DNA from: Alphaproteobacteria bacterium
Lineage (GTDB): Bacteria; Pseudomonadota; Alphaproteobacteria; Micavibrionales; Micavibrionaceae
Reading direction: 5' to 3'
Assembly: GCA_030427385.1 (NCBI GenBank)
Contig: JAUHWR010000001.1
Location: 1,364,001 to 1,428,000, forward strand
Length of the DNA: 64,000 bases
Below are positions 42,984 through 51,383 of the stretch, piece by piece. The position numbers and the translations under genes are program-made. The notes beneath the pieces were generated by a model that was not told where the DNA came from, searched no databases, and was given only the letters and a program-made list of their open reading frames with translations. Position 1 is the first letter of the stretch; each line of letters begins with the position of its first letter.

Positions 42984-43874
42984 CTATCTATTTGATGTGG
43001 TGCTTACATTTGCGCCATTGTAAATCCTTACCGATCCACTTGGCACACTCGTCGCATCACCGCCGCCGCTTCTGATTTTTTTATATTCTTCCAATAATTG
43101 ATTATTAATATTCGTCATACGCACATCAGTTGCTACGCGCGCGCCGTCACTCATAATTTTATCATCTCCGATACCACGCAGCGCCAACGTTAAGGGCCCC
43201 ATTTCACTCGCAAGCGCAAGGCTCTCGGCGCCAGTATCAGTGACTTCCAATGTAACGGTTTTACCAACTTTAATTTTTTGATCTTCCGCTTTTGATGTCT
43301 GATCAATCGCTAAAATCCTTACATTTTGCAAGATCGTTTCGGTTGCGCGCTCATCAACATTGCGCTCAATAATCATCTTTGCCACCGGATCATCATTATC
43401 ATCCATACGCACACGATATGTTAGAATAACATCAACAAAATCTCCTGGCGTAATAAACCCGCCAACCATACTTTCCGCTTTGACACTAATCGCCACAGCC
43501 CTATAACCGGGCTTAAGGATAGCAGCGACAAAATTACCTTTATCTTCTTGAACAATTGCCGACTTCACTAATGGCTCATCCTCGGCAATGCTTCTGGATA
43601 ATTTGCCTTCCAATGCATCTTTAGCCTCTTGATCATCTGATTTTCTGCGGATTGCCGCGCCAAAAACCGAACCTTCCGGCCAATTAACCCATTTCATATT
43701 ATCATTTGATAATTCTTCACCAATTTTTAAATTACGCGCCGCAACCAGAATTTCTACTTTGCCCTCCTCAACCACTTTTACGGGGCCGGAACTCATTCCG
43801 AACTTCACAAGCATCGCAACCAGAATGGCAACCATTAAGCCGCCGCCCATTACTATTAATATATTTTTATTCAT
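42984..43874 (-). CDS. cpaB: Tad pilus protein CpaB/RcpC
   Basis: 296 residues with an N-terminal membrane anchor (about 5-27, 'ILIVMGGGLMVAILVAMLVKF'). A SAF-type domain follows ('EILVAARNLKIGEELSNDNMKWVNWPEG', 'LSRSIAEDEPLVKSAIV'), then the RcpC/CpaB domain ('GYRAVAISVKAESMVGGFITPGDFVDVILTYRV', 'ILQNVRILAIDQT', 'KVGKTVTLEVTDTGAESLALASEMGPLTLALR'). It is a periplasmic partner of the CpaC secretin, with a short Ser/Thr/Asn-rich tail. The gene lies 20 bases upstream of cpaC. Confidence 0.93.
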   Translation of the reverse strand: MNKNILIVMGGGLMVAILVAMLVKFGMSSGPVKVVEEGKVEILVAARNLKIGEELSNDNMKWVNWPEGSVFGAAIRRKSDDQEAKDALEGKLSRSIAEDEPLVKSAIVQEDKGNFVAAILKPGYRAVAISVKAESMVGGFITPGDFVDVILTYRVRMDDNDDPVAKMIIERNVDERATETILQNVRILAIDQTSKAEDQKIKVGKTVTLEVTDTGAESLALASEMGPLTLALRGIGDDKIMSDGARVATDVRMTNINNQLLEEYKKIRSGGGDATSVPSGSVRIYNGANVSTTSNR

Positions 43875-43996
43875 ACTGGCTCCTCCGTATAGAGAGGTTC
43901 AAAAGGGTTTGTGGCGATTCATTCACGTGAATAATTTAAAAGAATGCTTTAAAAAGAAAGTCCTAGATATAGGAATACAGTTATAAAATTAACAAA

Positions 43997-44554
43997 TTAT
44001 AAACATGAAGTCTCTAAAAAACATTTCAACATCGACGGGCTAAAATAGCCATGCGACAAAAATGCAACAATCGCGCCGCCTGTAATGGCGATCCCATAAG
44101 GAACAACGCTCTCTCCTTTCTGTAGTTTTGCAATCCAGCTTTCTTCAAGCGGATTTTTAAATGGTTTGGTTCTTTTGATAATTAGTGCAAGTAACGACAA
44201 AGATGCGCCAATGATCGACATTGAAAAAAGAAACGGTATTAATAAATTTGGCGAAAACCAAATGGCATAAGCTGTTAGAAGCTTTGAATCTCCGGCGCCA
44301 AATCGTATCCCGATATATAATAAAAATGTCATGATAAAAATAATGGCCGCTGACAAAAGATGCATGGGAAGTGATGAAAATATCCCCTCATGACCGCTCA
44401 TAACTGTACCGCTAAACGACACGGCAAATGCTGCCAGAATAATGGCCGGATATATATTTGGAATTTTCATCCCGCGCCAATCTGCAATAGCAGATAAAAT
44501 GCCGCATGAAACCGCTACCAGTAATCCGGTAAGATAAAGAATTAAACCGATCAT
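43997..44554 (-). CDS. cpaA: Prepilin peptidase CpaA/TadV
   Basis: A 185-residue polytopic aspartic protease of the A24 family, without the methyltransferase domain of PilD. Two catalytic aspartates can be seen: 'SAIADWRGMKIPN' near the start and the GxGD motif in 'RFGAGDSKLLTAY'. About five to six hydrophobic helices span the protein. It cleaves the Flp prepilins encoded immediately upstream, after the Gly of 'GATAIEYG', and might also process other pilin-like signals. Usual length for TadV. Confidence 0.93.
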   Translation of the reverse strand: MIGLILYLTGLLVAVSCGILSAIADWRGMKIPNIYPAIILAAFAVSFSGTVMSGHEGIFSSLPMHLLSAAIIFIMTFLLYIGIRFGAGDSKLLTAYAIWFSPNLLIPFLFSMSIIGASLSLLALIIKRTKPFKNPLEESWIAKLQKGESVVPYGIAITGGAIVAFLSHGYFSPSMLKCFLETSCL

Positions 44555-44577
44555 TTCCCCGCTCTCGGTAAGTGTTA

Positions 44578-44754
44578 TTAAGGATTTACACTTGCTAATT
44601 CCGTGCCAATACTATCAAAGAGAGTAGCAACCTCAGGCCCCGCAATTAATAAACCCGCAACAATCAAGATACTCATAAGTCCCGCGATCAAGCCATATTC
44701 AATAGCCGTCGCACCATCATCAGATCGTATATACTTTTTTATATTTATTTTCAT
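44578..44754 (-). CDS. Flp/Fap pilin, second copy
   Basis: 58 residues from the ATG at 44754 (MKINIKKYIRSDDG), with AAGGA upstream; the track's TTG at 44775 is unlikely. The leader is basic and ends in Gly, then 'ATAIEYGLIAGLMSILIVAGLLI' is the Flp motif with Glu and Tyr at the class-specific positions. It differs from the first copy in the leader and tail ('ATLFDSIGTELASVNP'). A terminator-like stem-loop separates it from the first pilin gene, so it is likely made in lower amounts or from read-through. Confidence 0.92.
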   Translation of the reverse strand: MKINIKKYIRSDDGATAIEYGLIAGLMSILIVAGLLIAGPEVATLFDSIGTELASVNP

Positions 44755-44777
44755 AACCACAATCCTTTGAAGCAAAT

Positions 44778-44815
44778 AAAAAGCCCACTTGAGTAAATGA
44801 CGAAGCGGGCTTTTT
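44778..44815 (-). terminator. Intrinsic terminator between the two flp genes
   Basis: On the minus strand AAAAAGCCCGCTT pairs with AAGTGGGCTTTTT (one G-U) and is followed by T-rich sequence. It lies between flp copy 1 and flp copy 2, so it would limit read-through into the rest of the cpa operon. This is a common device for making pilin in excess of the assembly machinery. Confidence 0.85.
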
Positions 44816-44838
44816 ACTTAAATTAATCTAGACTTTGA

Positions 44839-45030
44839 TTATCCTGCATTAGCATCAGATAATGATGTACCAATATTATCAAAGATAATTTCAAGCTGTG
44901 GTCCCGCAACAACCAGGCCAGCAACAATCAAAAGGGATAAAAGACCGGCAATCAGACCGTATTCGATCGCTGTTGCGCCTTTTTCATCTTTAAGGTATGC
45001 GTGCTTCATAGCTAATAATCTGTTAAACAT
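44839..45030 (-). CDS. flp: Flp/Fap major pilin, first copy
   Basis: 63 residues. The ATG at 45030 has the strong ribosome site TAGGAGATTATATT. The leader 'MFNRLLAMKHAYLKDEKG' is followed by 'ATAIEYGLIAGLLSLLIVAGLVVAGP', the Flp hydrophobic segment with Glu+5-type and Tyr residues. CpaA/TadV should cut after Gly18. As the first gene of the cpa run, followed by a terminator, it is the best candidate for the abundant pilus subunit. The 172 bases upstream, before the purA stop, must hold its promoter but no confident hexamers stand out. Confidence 0.95.
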   Translation of the reverse strand: MFNRLLAMKHAYLKDEKGATAIEYGLIAGLLSLLIVAGLVVAGPQLEIIFDNIGTSLSDANAG

Positions 45031-45202
45031 AATATAATCTCCTAAAGTTTAAGTTTTCAAATTTATCAAGTCCGAGATTTCCTAACCTCTTTAAACAGAT
45101 TATCAAACCCTACTTAATGAGACCTTAATGATAGATCAAATTTGAAACGATTATGCTTTTGAGAGAAAACATAACATTAATAACAGCTTATTATGCCATA
45201 GG

Positions 45203-46495
45203 TTAACCGTAAAACGGATCCTTAAGAAGAATGGTATCTTCACGCTCTGGCGAAGTTGACAAAATAAAGACCGGCGCGCCAATCAGCTCTTCAATAACCG
45301 TAATATACTTAACTGCCTGTGCCGGAAGGTCACTAAAGGAACGCGCACCATACGTGCTTTCACTCCATCCTTCTAATGTCATGTAAACCGGCTCAACCAT
45401 TTCCTGCTCTTTTTGTCCAGCGGGGAAATAATCCAACTTTACGCCGTTAAGCATGTAACCTGTGCAAATTTTAAGCTCTTTGAAGCCATCCAGAACATCC
45501 AGCTTGGTTAAGGCAATGCCGTCAATTCCCGCAACCGTTACAGCCTGACGCACCATCGTTGCATCAAACCAGCCACAACGGCGCTTACGTCCCGTGGTTG
45601 TTCCGAATTCATGTCCGCGCTCGCCCATGCGTTCACCTTCCGCATTTTCTTGTTCCGTCGGAAAAGGACCTGTGCCAACGCGAGTTGTATATGCCTTTGT
45701 AATACCTAAAACGGTTCCAATGGCCTTTGGCCCAACGCCGGCGCCGCTTGCGGCTTGAGCTGCAACGATGTTTGATGATGTAACGAACGGATATGTCCCA
45801 TGGTCCACATCCAGCATAACACCTTGCGCGCCTTCAAATAGGATTTTTTTCCCTTGCTTACGTGCCTCTTCCAGAATTTTCCAGACTTGCGTAGAATAAC
45901 CCAGCACCTCATCGGCTATGTTCATTAACTGATCATAGATATCCTGCGGATCAATAGTTTCCGCGCCAAGCCCCTTTAACAGAGCATTATGGTGCACCAT
46001 CAATTTATTCAATTTTTCCTTTAATAGTACGGGGTCACGCAGATCACATAATCTGATCCCGCGCCGCGCGACTTTATCCTCATAGGTCGGGCCGATACCA
46101 CGCTTTGTGGTGCCAAGCTTTTCTTTACCGCGCGCGGCTTCTAATGCTTCATCCATTGCCGCATGAACCGGCATAATCAAATTACAATTATCTGCGATTT
46201 TTAACGTTTCGGGCGAAATATCAACCCCCTGCCCGCGCACTTCTTCGATTTCACTCAGCAGCGCCCATGGATCAACCACAACACCATTGCCGATCACAGA
46301 TATTTTTCCCTTACGCACAATACCGGATGGTAGCAGGTGCAGCTTATAAACTTTCTCATCAATCACAAGCGTATGTCCGGCATTATGCCCCCCTTGAAAG
46401 CGCACCACGACATCCGCTCGGCTGGACAACCAATCAACAATCTTGCCTTTTCCTTCATCTCCCCATTGGGATCCAATTACGGTAACGTTAGTCAT
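45203..46495 (-). CDS. purA: Adenylosuccinate synthetase
   Basis: A GTP-dependent enzyme joining IMP and aspartate in AMP synthesis. 430 residues, full length. Seen are the N-terminal GTP-binding '[17 protein letters not shown]', the catalytic Asp/His pair (D13-type, '[10 protein letters not shown]'), '[21 protein letters not shown]', '[22 protein letters not shown]', the aspartate-binding '[13 protein letters not shown]' and the guanine-binding 'LTKLDVLDG'. It follows hisZ after 18 bases, a pairing frequent in alphaproteobacteria. Confidence 0.97.
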   Translation of the reverse strand: MTNVTVIGSQWGDEGKGKIVDWLSSRADVVVRFQGGHNAGHTLVIDEKVYKLHLLPSGIVRKGKISVIGNGVVVDPWALLSEIEEVRGQGVDISPETLKIADNCNLIMPVHAAMDEALEAARGKEKLGTTKRGIGPTYEDKVARRGIRLCDLRDPVLLKEKLNKLMVHHNALLKGLGAETIDPQDIYDQLMNIADEVLGYSTQVWKILEEARKQGKKILFEGAQGVMLDVDHGTYPFVTSSNIVAAQAASGAGVGPKAIGTVLGITKAYTTRVGTGPFPTEQENAEGERMGERGHEFGTTTGRKRRCGWFDATMVRQAVTVAGIDGIALTKLDVLDGFKELKICTGYMLNGVKLDYFPAGQKEQEMVEPVYMTLEGWSESTYGARSFSDLPAQAVKYITVIEELIGAPVFILSTSPEREDTILLKDPFYG

Positions 46496-46513
46496 GTTTC
46501 TTCCTTATTCTTT

Positions 46514-47458
46514 CTAAATGTTTCTCAGTGCATTCATGTAAATCGAAAACCCAATCGCGCTGGCGGTGCCTTGGTCTGTGTCGAAATCATATCGTCCGCC
46601 GCGGCCAATCACTTCCCGAACGCCGCTTATATATAAAGAAAAAGACACGCCGCGATGATAATTAAAAAAGCTATGCTGGGTTGGGTCAATGGTGAGGCTA
46701 ACAGATATCTTTGATTTTTTAAGTTCATCCTGCACGCCTTTTACGACACTCTGCAATCGATCTAGTTCAATTTGTGCTTCGGCGGGAACAGAGAGCCCTT
46801 GTAGAATTTCTATATCATGATCTGTATCGCCGCTCATGGATAATAGCGCCAAAAGCAGATCACTATAATCACCCCCAAGGGCTTTAATCTGTTCTTTGTT
46901 TTTATTTTCTAGCGCTTTTAATAACGCCCCATCCATTTTATCCATAAAAATGCTCCGCAATAAGGCAGGCAGCGTAATATCTAGAGTAATATCCTTAAAG
47001 CCGATTTCGGTTAAGGCATTTAAAGACAACATGATCGTTTCAATATCGGCCGCAATGGAATCATCCCCGATCAACTCACAACCAACCTGAGTGAATTGCC
47101 GTGTGGGGTCAAGCTGGCTGCCTTTAACATGAAGGACATCACCGGCATATGAGAAACGCAGTGGATAATCATCTCGCTCATACCTCGTCGCCGCTATCCG
47201 CGCGATTTGCGGGGTAATATCGGCACGCAGCCCCATCATTTTTTGCGATTTCGGATCCATCACACGAAACATATGCGGCGCAATTGCCTCCCCTAACCCT
47301 TGAAGCAACGTATCCTCAAACTCAATTAAAGGCGGCTTCACGCGGGAATATCCGAATGACTTAAAGTAAAGCATTAAGTTATGGATGTTATCCGCTTCCT
47401 TTTCTGCAACATCCGGCAGCAAATCTAATAACCCATTTGGTAAAAGCTTTGATGTCAT
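46514..47458 (-). CDS. hisZ: ATP phosphoribosyltransferase regulatory subunit
   Basis: 314 residues with a histidyl-tRNA-synthetase-like fold but no tRNA-binding domain: 'LPNGLLDLLPDVAEKEAD', 'GYSRVKPPLIEFEDTLLQG', 'MGLRADITPQIARIAATR' (class II motif 2 region) and a late 'GGRYDF' segment. HisZ pairs with the short form of HisG to start histidine synthesis and carries feedback inhibition. No hisG is in this window, so the partner lies elsewhere. It is somewhat shorter than many HisZ proteins. It starts 4 bases after the glmM stop, so the two are probably translationally linked. Confidence 0.88.
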   Translation of the reverse strand: MTSKLLPNGLLDLLPDVAEKEADNIHNLMLYFKSFGYSRVKPPLIEFEDTLLQGLGEAIAPHMFRVMDPKSQKMMGLRADITPQIARIAATRYERDDYPLRFSYAGDVLHVKGSQLDPTRQFTQVGCELIGDDSIAADIETIMLSLNALTEIGFKDITLDITLPALLRSIFMDKMDGALLKALENKNKEQIKALGGDYSDLLLALLSMSGDTDHDIEILQGLSVPAEAQIELDRLQSVVKGVQDELKKSKISVSLTIDPTQHSFFNYHRGVSFSLYISGVREVIGRGGRYDFDTDQGTASAIGFSIYMNALRNI

Positions 47459-47462
47459 TTTA

Positions 47463-48839
47463 TCACGCTCCCTTTCCCACGGCGATCATTACATCGCAAA
47501 TTTTATCAACGGCCTTTTCAATGATTTCATGACTTTCCCCCTCCGCCATAACGCGGATGACCGGCTCCGTGCCAGATGGGCGCACCAAAATACGCCCGTT
47601 ATGTGCAAGCTCCGCTTTAATTTTATCAATCACAGCTTTCACATCGGCATGATCCATCGGGTTTGCCCCTTCATAATGCACATTCTTCAAAAGCTGAGGT
47701 AACGGTTGGAATACATTTAATAATACTGATGATTTCCCTGCGCTCTTTTTCAACAAATCTAAAATTTGCAATGCCGTTAGCAAGCCATCCCCCGTCGTAC
47801 CATAATCAGACAGAATCATATGCCCGGATTGCTCCCCGCCCAGATTAAATCCATGTTTACGCATTTCTTCGACGACATAACGATCACCCACAGGCGTACG
47901 GATAAAATTGATGTCCTTGGCGGCGCAGTATTTCTCTAACCCTAAATTGGACATGACCGTGGCAACTAAGGTGTTATCTTTTAAAGTTCCTTGCGCTTGC
48001 ATATGGGTTGCCATAACGGCAAGAATTTGATCACCGTCTATACGCGCGCCTTTTTCATTTACCAAGATCAGGCGGTCTGCATCACCATCCAGCGCGATAC
48101 CGATATCTGCGCCCTCCTCCACAACTCTTTTTTGCAATGCTTCGGTGGCCGTCGCCCCCAGATTATCATTAATATTCTTTCCGTTTGGTGAAATACCAAT
48201 GCTGATAACCTCGGCTTCCAGTTCCCACAAAATTTGCGGGGCAATTTTATAGGCAGCGCCATTTGCCGCATCAACCACAACTTTAAGCCCGCGAAAGTTC
48301 GTGCCTTTAGGCAGGCTGGATTTTAAAAACTCCATGTAACGCCCAAGAACACCAAAGGGCGCATCATCAATCCGCGCCGCCTTACCAAGGTCTTCCGGCG
48401 CAGCCAGCTTCGCTTCAAAGTTATTCGCATCAATTAATGCTTCAATTTTTTGCTCAATATCATCCGGCAATTTGTAACCATCACCCGCAAAAATCTTAAT
48501 CCCGTTATCGCTATACTTATTATGCGATGCGGAGATCATAATGCCCGCATCCGCACGCAAAGATCTTGTCAACATCGCCACCGCAGGTGTCGGAATGGGG
48601 CCCGTCAATAACACGTCCATACCCATCGATAAAAAACCAGCGGTTAATGCTTGCTCCAACATATAACATGACAGGCGCGTATCTTTACCGATCAAAATAC
48701 GTGGCTTGTGATTGCCGGCACTTTCCCCGCGTAAAACGCTTGCCGTTGCCATAGCAACATGTAGCGCCATTTCTGCGGTCACCGGAAATTTATTGGCCTG
48801 TCCGCGTATGCCATCCGTCCCGAAATATTTTCGTGTCAT
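47463..48839 (-). CDS. glmM: Phosphoglucosamine mutase
   Basis: Interconverts glucosamine-6-phosphate and glucosamine-1-phosphate on the way to UDP-GlcNAc for peptidoglycan and lipopolysaccharide. 458 residues: 'YFGTDGIRGQAN' at the N-terminus, the phosphoserine active site 'GIMISASHNKYSDNGIKIF', the metal-binding loop 'GIALDGDADRLILVN', the sugar-binding 'GGEQSGHMIL' and the phosphate-binding 'VRPSGTEPVIRVMAEG'. First gene of glmM-hisZ-purA. Confidence 0.97.
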   Translation of the reverse strand: MTRKYFGTDGIRGQANKFPVTAEMALHVAMATASVLRGESAGNHKPRILIGKDTRLSCYMLEQALTAGFLSMGMDVLLTGPIPTPAVAMLTRSLRADAGIMISASHNKYSDNGIKIFAGDGYKLPDDIEQKIEALIDANNFEAKLAAPEDLGKAARIDDAPFGVLGRYMEFLKSSLPKGTNFRGLKVVVDAANGAAYKIAPQILWELEAEVISIGISPNGKNINDNLGATATEALQKRVVEEGADIGIALDGDADRLILVNEKGARIDGDQILAVMATHMQAQGTLKDNTLVATVMSNLGLEKYCAAKDINFIRTPVGDRYVVEEMRKHGFNLGGEQSGHMILSDYGTTGDGLLTALQILDLLKKSAGKSSVLLNVFQPLPQLLKNVHYEGANPMDHADVKAVIDKIKAELAHNGRILVRPSGTEPVIRVMAEGESHEIIEKAVDKICDVMIAVGKGA

Positions 48840-49104
48840 ATCTATTCTTTAAGCACGAGGACGCGCAATCCGCAAGGAACAAAACTTCAATTCGTATTGA
48901 TAATGTGGGATATACTGCCGACAAGATTCTATATTTCTGATATACTTAATTCAGTAACGTGATTCTGTCGGTTCTCGGCATAAGGATGTCTTTTGGATAT
49001 AAAAAGTACACTTACTTTGCACCAGCCCCGCGGCGATATAGATTTTTATCGCGTTATCATCTCTCTTCCCGAACTTTTCACATTTAACCATAAAGGAGTT
49101 GCTT

Positions 49105-49836
49105 ATGAGCAAGAAAGTCCGTCGTTCAACTGTGTCTAAATTTCAAACATTTCAGGGAGGAGCCGATCAATGGCATCCGCTTGATCAAGATATCGATAGT
49201 CGGCGTGACAAGAAATATGTGAAAAATATCAAACCGCGCTCTGCGGGACAAGAAATCCTGATGAAGGCGATTTCAGATTATAATCTCACTCTTGCAATTG
49301 GCCCTGCGGGAACTGGAAAAACCTACCTTGCAATCTCAGCCGCCGTCGAAGCCTTGGAACGCGGGGACGTCGAACGAATTGTTCTTTCCCGCCCGGCAAT
49401 GGAAGCGGGAGAATCACTTGGTTATTTACCAGGGGATATGCAGGAAAAAATGGCACCCTACCTGCGCCCGCTTTATGATGCTCTTGGTGATCGCATGGGC
49501 GGTAAAAAAGTCAGGCAATATATGAGCGATGGCACGATTGAAATTGCACCAGTCGGGTTTATGCGCGGACGAACGCTAAATAATGCCTTTGTGGTGATAG
49601 ACGAGGCACAAAATTGCACTTATGGGCAATTAAAAATGTTGTTATCGCGTCTTGGATGGCATTCAACGATGGTCGTCACAGGCGACCCCGATCAGTCAGA
49701 TTTGCTTACTGGCATGTCCGGTTTATCAGATGTTGCCAAACGCTTTGAAGCCATTCAAAACATCGCTGTTGTCTATCTAAAACAAGAGGATATCGTACGC
49801 CACCCATTGGTTGCGGAAATGTTGGACGTATTATAA
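49105..49836 (+). CDS. PhoH-family ATPase
   Basis: 243 residues from the ATG at 49105 with AAGGAG upstream; the TTG at 49099 in the track is not needed. The protein has Walker A 'LAIGPAGTGKTYLAISAA', 'SRPAMEAGESLGYLPGDMQEKM', Walker B 'FVVIDEAQNCTYGQLKMLLSRLG' and 'VVTGDPDQSDL', the PhoH/PSR2 signature. It lacks the N-terminal PIN or KH domain seen in longer relatives. PhoH proteins are stress-linked NTPases or RNA helicases of uncertain function. It lies 84 bases upstream of rpoH. The 265 bases before it hold two TATACT-like -10 elements and no confident gene. Confidence 0.9.
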   Translation: MSKKVRRSTVSKFQTFQGGADQWHPLDQDIDSRRDKKYVKNIKPRSAGQEILMKAISDYNLTLAIGPAGTGKTYLAISAAVEALERGDVERIVLSRPAMEAGESLGYLPGDMQEKMAPYLRPLYDALGDRMGGKKVRQYMSDGTIEIAPVGFMRGRTLNNAFVVIDEAQNCTYGQLKMLLSRLGWHSTMVVTGDPDQSDLLTGMSGLSDVAKRFEAIQNIAVVYLKQEDIVRHPLVAEMLDVL

Positions 49837-49857
49837 ACCTAAATTTTTTTTAATCTG

Positions 49858-49884
49858 CCCTGAAACTAATTGCGTGCTCCATAC
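49858..49884 (+). promoter_or_regulatory. Possible heat-shock (sigma-32) promoter for rpoH
   Basis: CCCTGAAAC (49858-49866) and CCATAC (49879-49884) with a 12-base gap resemble the sigma-32 pattern CTTGAAA / CCCCAT. It lies just before rpoH, where autoregulation by heat-shock promoters is known in Caulobacter. Both halves are imperfect. Confidence 0.3.
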
Positions 49885-49920
49885 GTATATATAGTAGCAA
49901 TTAACTTCAAGGGGCAGATT

Positions 49921-50811
49921 ATGGTTCATATTGACGATCCACAGACACAAAAAGCAAATCTTGGCTATATTCGTACCGCCATGAAAGCGCCGATTTTGGA
50001 ACGCGACTATGAGAAGGATCTGGCGATGCGCTGGAAACATGACAATGATGAGCGTGCCTTGCATGAGCTTATTGCCTCTTACACACGTCTTGTTGTATCC
50101 GTCGCCGCAAAATTTAAGAATTATGGCTTGCCTATGGGCGACCTTATACAAGAAGGCAATGTAGGTCTAATGCAAGCGGCTGCGCGATTTGAGCCGGAAC
50201 GCGACCTACGTTTCTCAACATATGCGTCTTGGTGGATCCGCTCGGCAATTCAGGATTACGTATTGCGTAACTGGTCGATTGTACGAACTGGCACAACCTC
50301 CGCGCAAAAAACCTTGTTTTTTAATTATCGCCGTCTTCGCGCGATGATCGAAGGCCGCGATGAAATCGAGGGACTTAACGACAACCATAGAGAAGAAATA
50401 GCAGAAAAACTTAATGTCCGTGTGAAAGACGTTGAAAGTATGGAACAACGCCTTTCTGGCGGTGATAGTTCTCTAAACGCCCGCATAAGTGGTGATAGTG
50501 AGGATGAATGGCAAAATATGCTTGCCGATGATGATCGCCTTAATCCGGAAGAAGTTGTGATTGGAATGAAGGATTCGGAAGCGCGCTCAAAGTGGCTTAA
50601 TCAGGCACTAGGCGAATTGACAGATCGAGAGCAACGTATTATTCGAGAGCGCCATCTAACTTATGATGGTGTTACATTGGAAAAACTTGGTGAAGCTCTT
50701 GGCGTCAGTAAAGAACGCGTGCGCCAACTGGAACAGCGCGCAATGGGTAAATTGAAAACTTATTTTTCAAAAAACCTGAATGATCGTGAGGATATGATTT
50801 CAAGCAGTTAA
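49921..50811 (+). CDS. rpoH: RNA polymerase heat-shock sigma factor (sigma-32)
   Basis: 296 residues from the ATG at 49921 with AAGGGG upstream; the track start at 49870 is too early. Region 2 contains 'GLPMGDLIQEGNVGLMQAAARFEPERDLRFSTYASWWIRSAIQDYVLRN', where the 'WSIVRTGTTSAQKTLFFNYRRL' that follows includes the RpoH-box-like segment characteristic of sigma-32. Region 4 is 'LGELTDREQRIIRERHL...TLEKLGEALGVSKERVRQLEQRAMGKL'. It directs heat-shock gene transcription (for example lon and chaperones). A strong terminator follows. Confidence 0.95.
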   Translation: MVHIDDPQTQKANLGYIRTAMKAPILERDYEKDLAMRWKHDNDERALHELIASYTRLVVSVAAKFKNYGLPMGDLIQEGNVGLMQAAARFEPERDLRFSTYASWWIRSAIQDYVLRNWSIVRTGTTSAQKTLFFNYRRLRAMIEGRDEIEGLNDNHREEIAEKLNVRVKDVESMEQRLSGGDSSLNARISGDSEDEWQNMLADDDRLNPEEVVIGMKDSEARSKWLNQALGELTDREQRIIRERHLTYDGVTLEKLGEALGVSKERVRQLEQRAMGKLKTYFSKNLNDREDMISSS

Positions 50812-50888
50812 GTAAACGTTACCCATATTTATTATTTCCGGCATATCTGAGATAACCTCCCTTTATTTTGATATGTCGGCTTTAACTA

Positions 50889-50925
50889 AAACCGGATCGC
50901 CCCTTCCCCCGCGATCCGGTTTTTT
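50889..50925 (+). terminator. Intrinsic terminator after rpoH
   Basis: AAACCGGATCGC and GCGATCCGGTTT form a perfect 12-bp stem with a C-rich 10-base loop and a run of six Ts ending at 50925. Confidence 0.95.
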
Positions 50926-51336
50926 ATGACTTGCATCCCCATCATATTTGCCCATAATCAGGGCGTGGAACGAAAATATCTCACGATTTATATTTGCCTC
51001 CTTGCATTCTGGATGCAGGCATTTATTCCTATGGGCTATATGCCGTCTTTGGATGGGCAGGGCAAAATATCCATTACCCTATGTACCATTGATGGTTTCA
51101 CGGATATCTCGATTAATTCCGATGAGACACCACTCCATTCAGGTGAACAAAATCAAGCGGCATCCCAATGCCCCTATTCGTTAATTGGCTCCCCCGTTCT
51201 TATTTCTCCTGAAGGCGCGATTTTAAAAAGCGAGCTTTCTCATAACGTCATTTTTGATACTGACTTATTCGTATCATTAGGAGCGCGACCGCTTTCTCCC
51301 TACCAATCGCGCGCGCCGCCTGTAGTGACCCTCTAA
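50926..51336 (+). CDS. DUF2946-like small exported/membrane protein
   Basis: 136 residues if started at the ATG at 50926, which abuts the rpoH terminator; a GTG at 50965 is an alternative. A hydrophobic segment, 'YLTIYICLLAFWMQAFIPMGYMPS', is followed by 'ISITLCTIDG', a Cys/Pro segment ('ASQCPYSLIG') and the C-terminal 'SRAPPVVTL'. This layout is that of DUF2946 proteins, small Cys-containing proteins often found beside copper or other metal transport genes. The protein downstream is His/Met-rich, which supports a metal role by inference only. Confidence 0.65.
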   Translation: MTCIPIIFAHNQGVERKYLTIYICLLAFWMQAFIPMGYMPSLDGQGKISITLCTIDGFTDISINSDETPLHSGEQNQAASQCPYSLIGSPVLISPEGAILKSELSHNVIFDTDLFVSLGARPLSPYQSRAPPVVTL

Positions 51337-51383
51337 AAAAACACAAATACAAATTTCAATTTATTTTTTAAAGGATACATTAC

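Noticed and set aside
48986-49087. 33-codon ORF (MSFGYKKYTYFAPAPRR...) upstream of phoH
   Set aside because: The only purine-rich motif (AAGG) touches the ATG with no spacing, and there is no other evidence for translation. The phoH gene has its own good ribosome site downstream.
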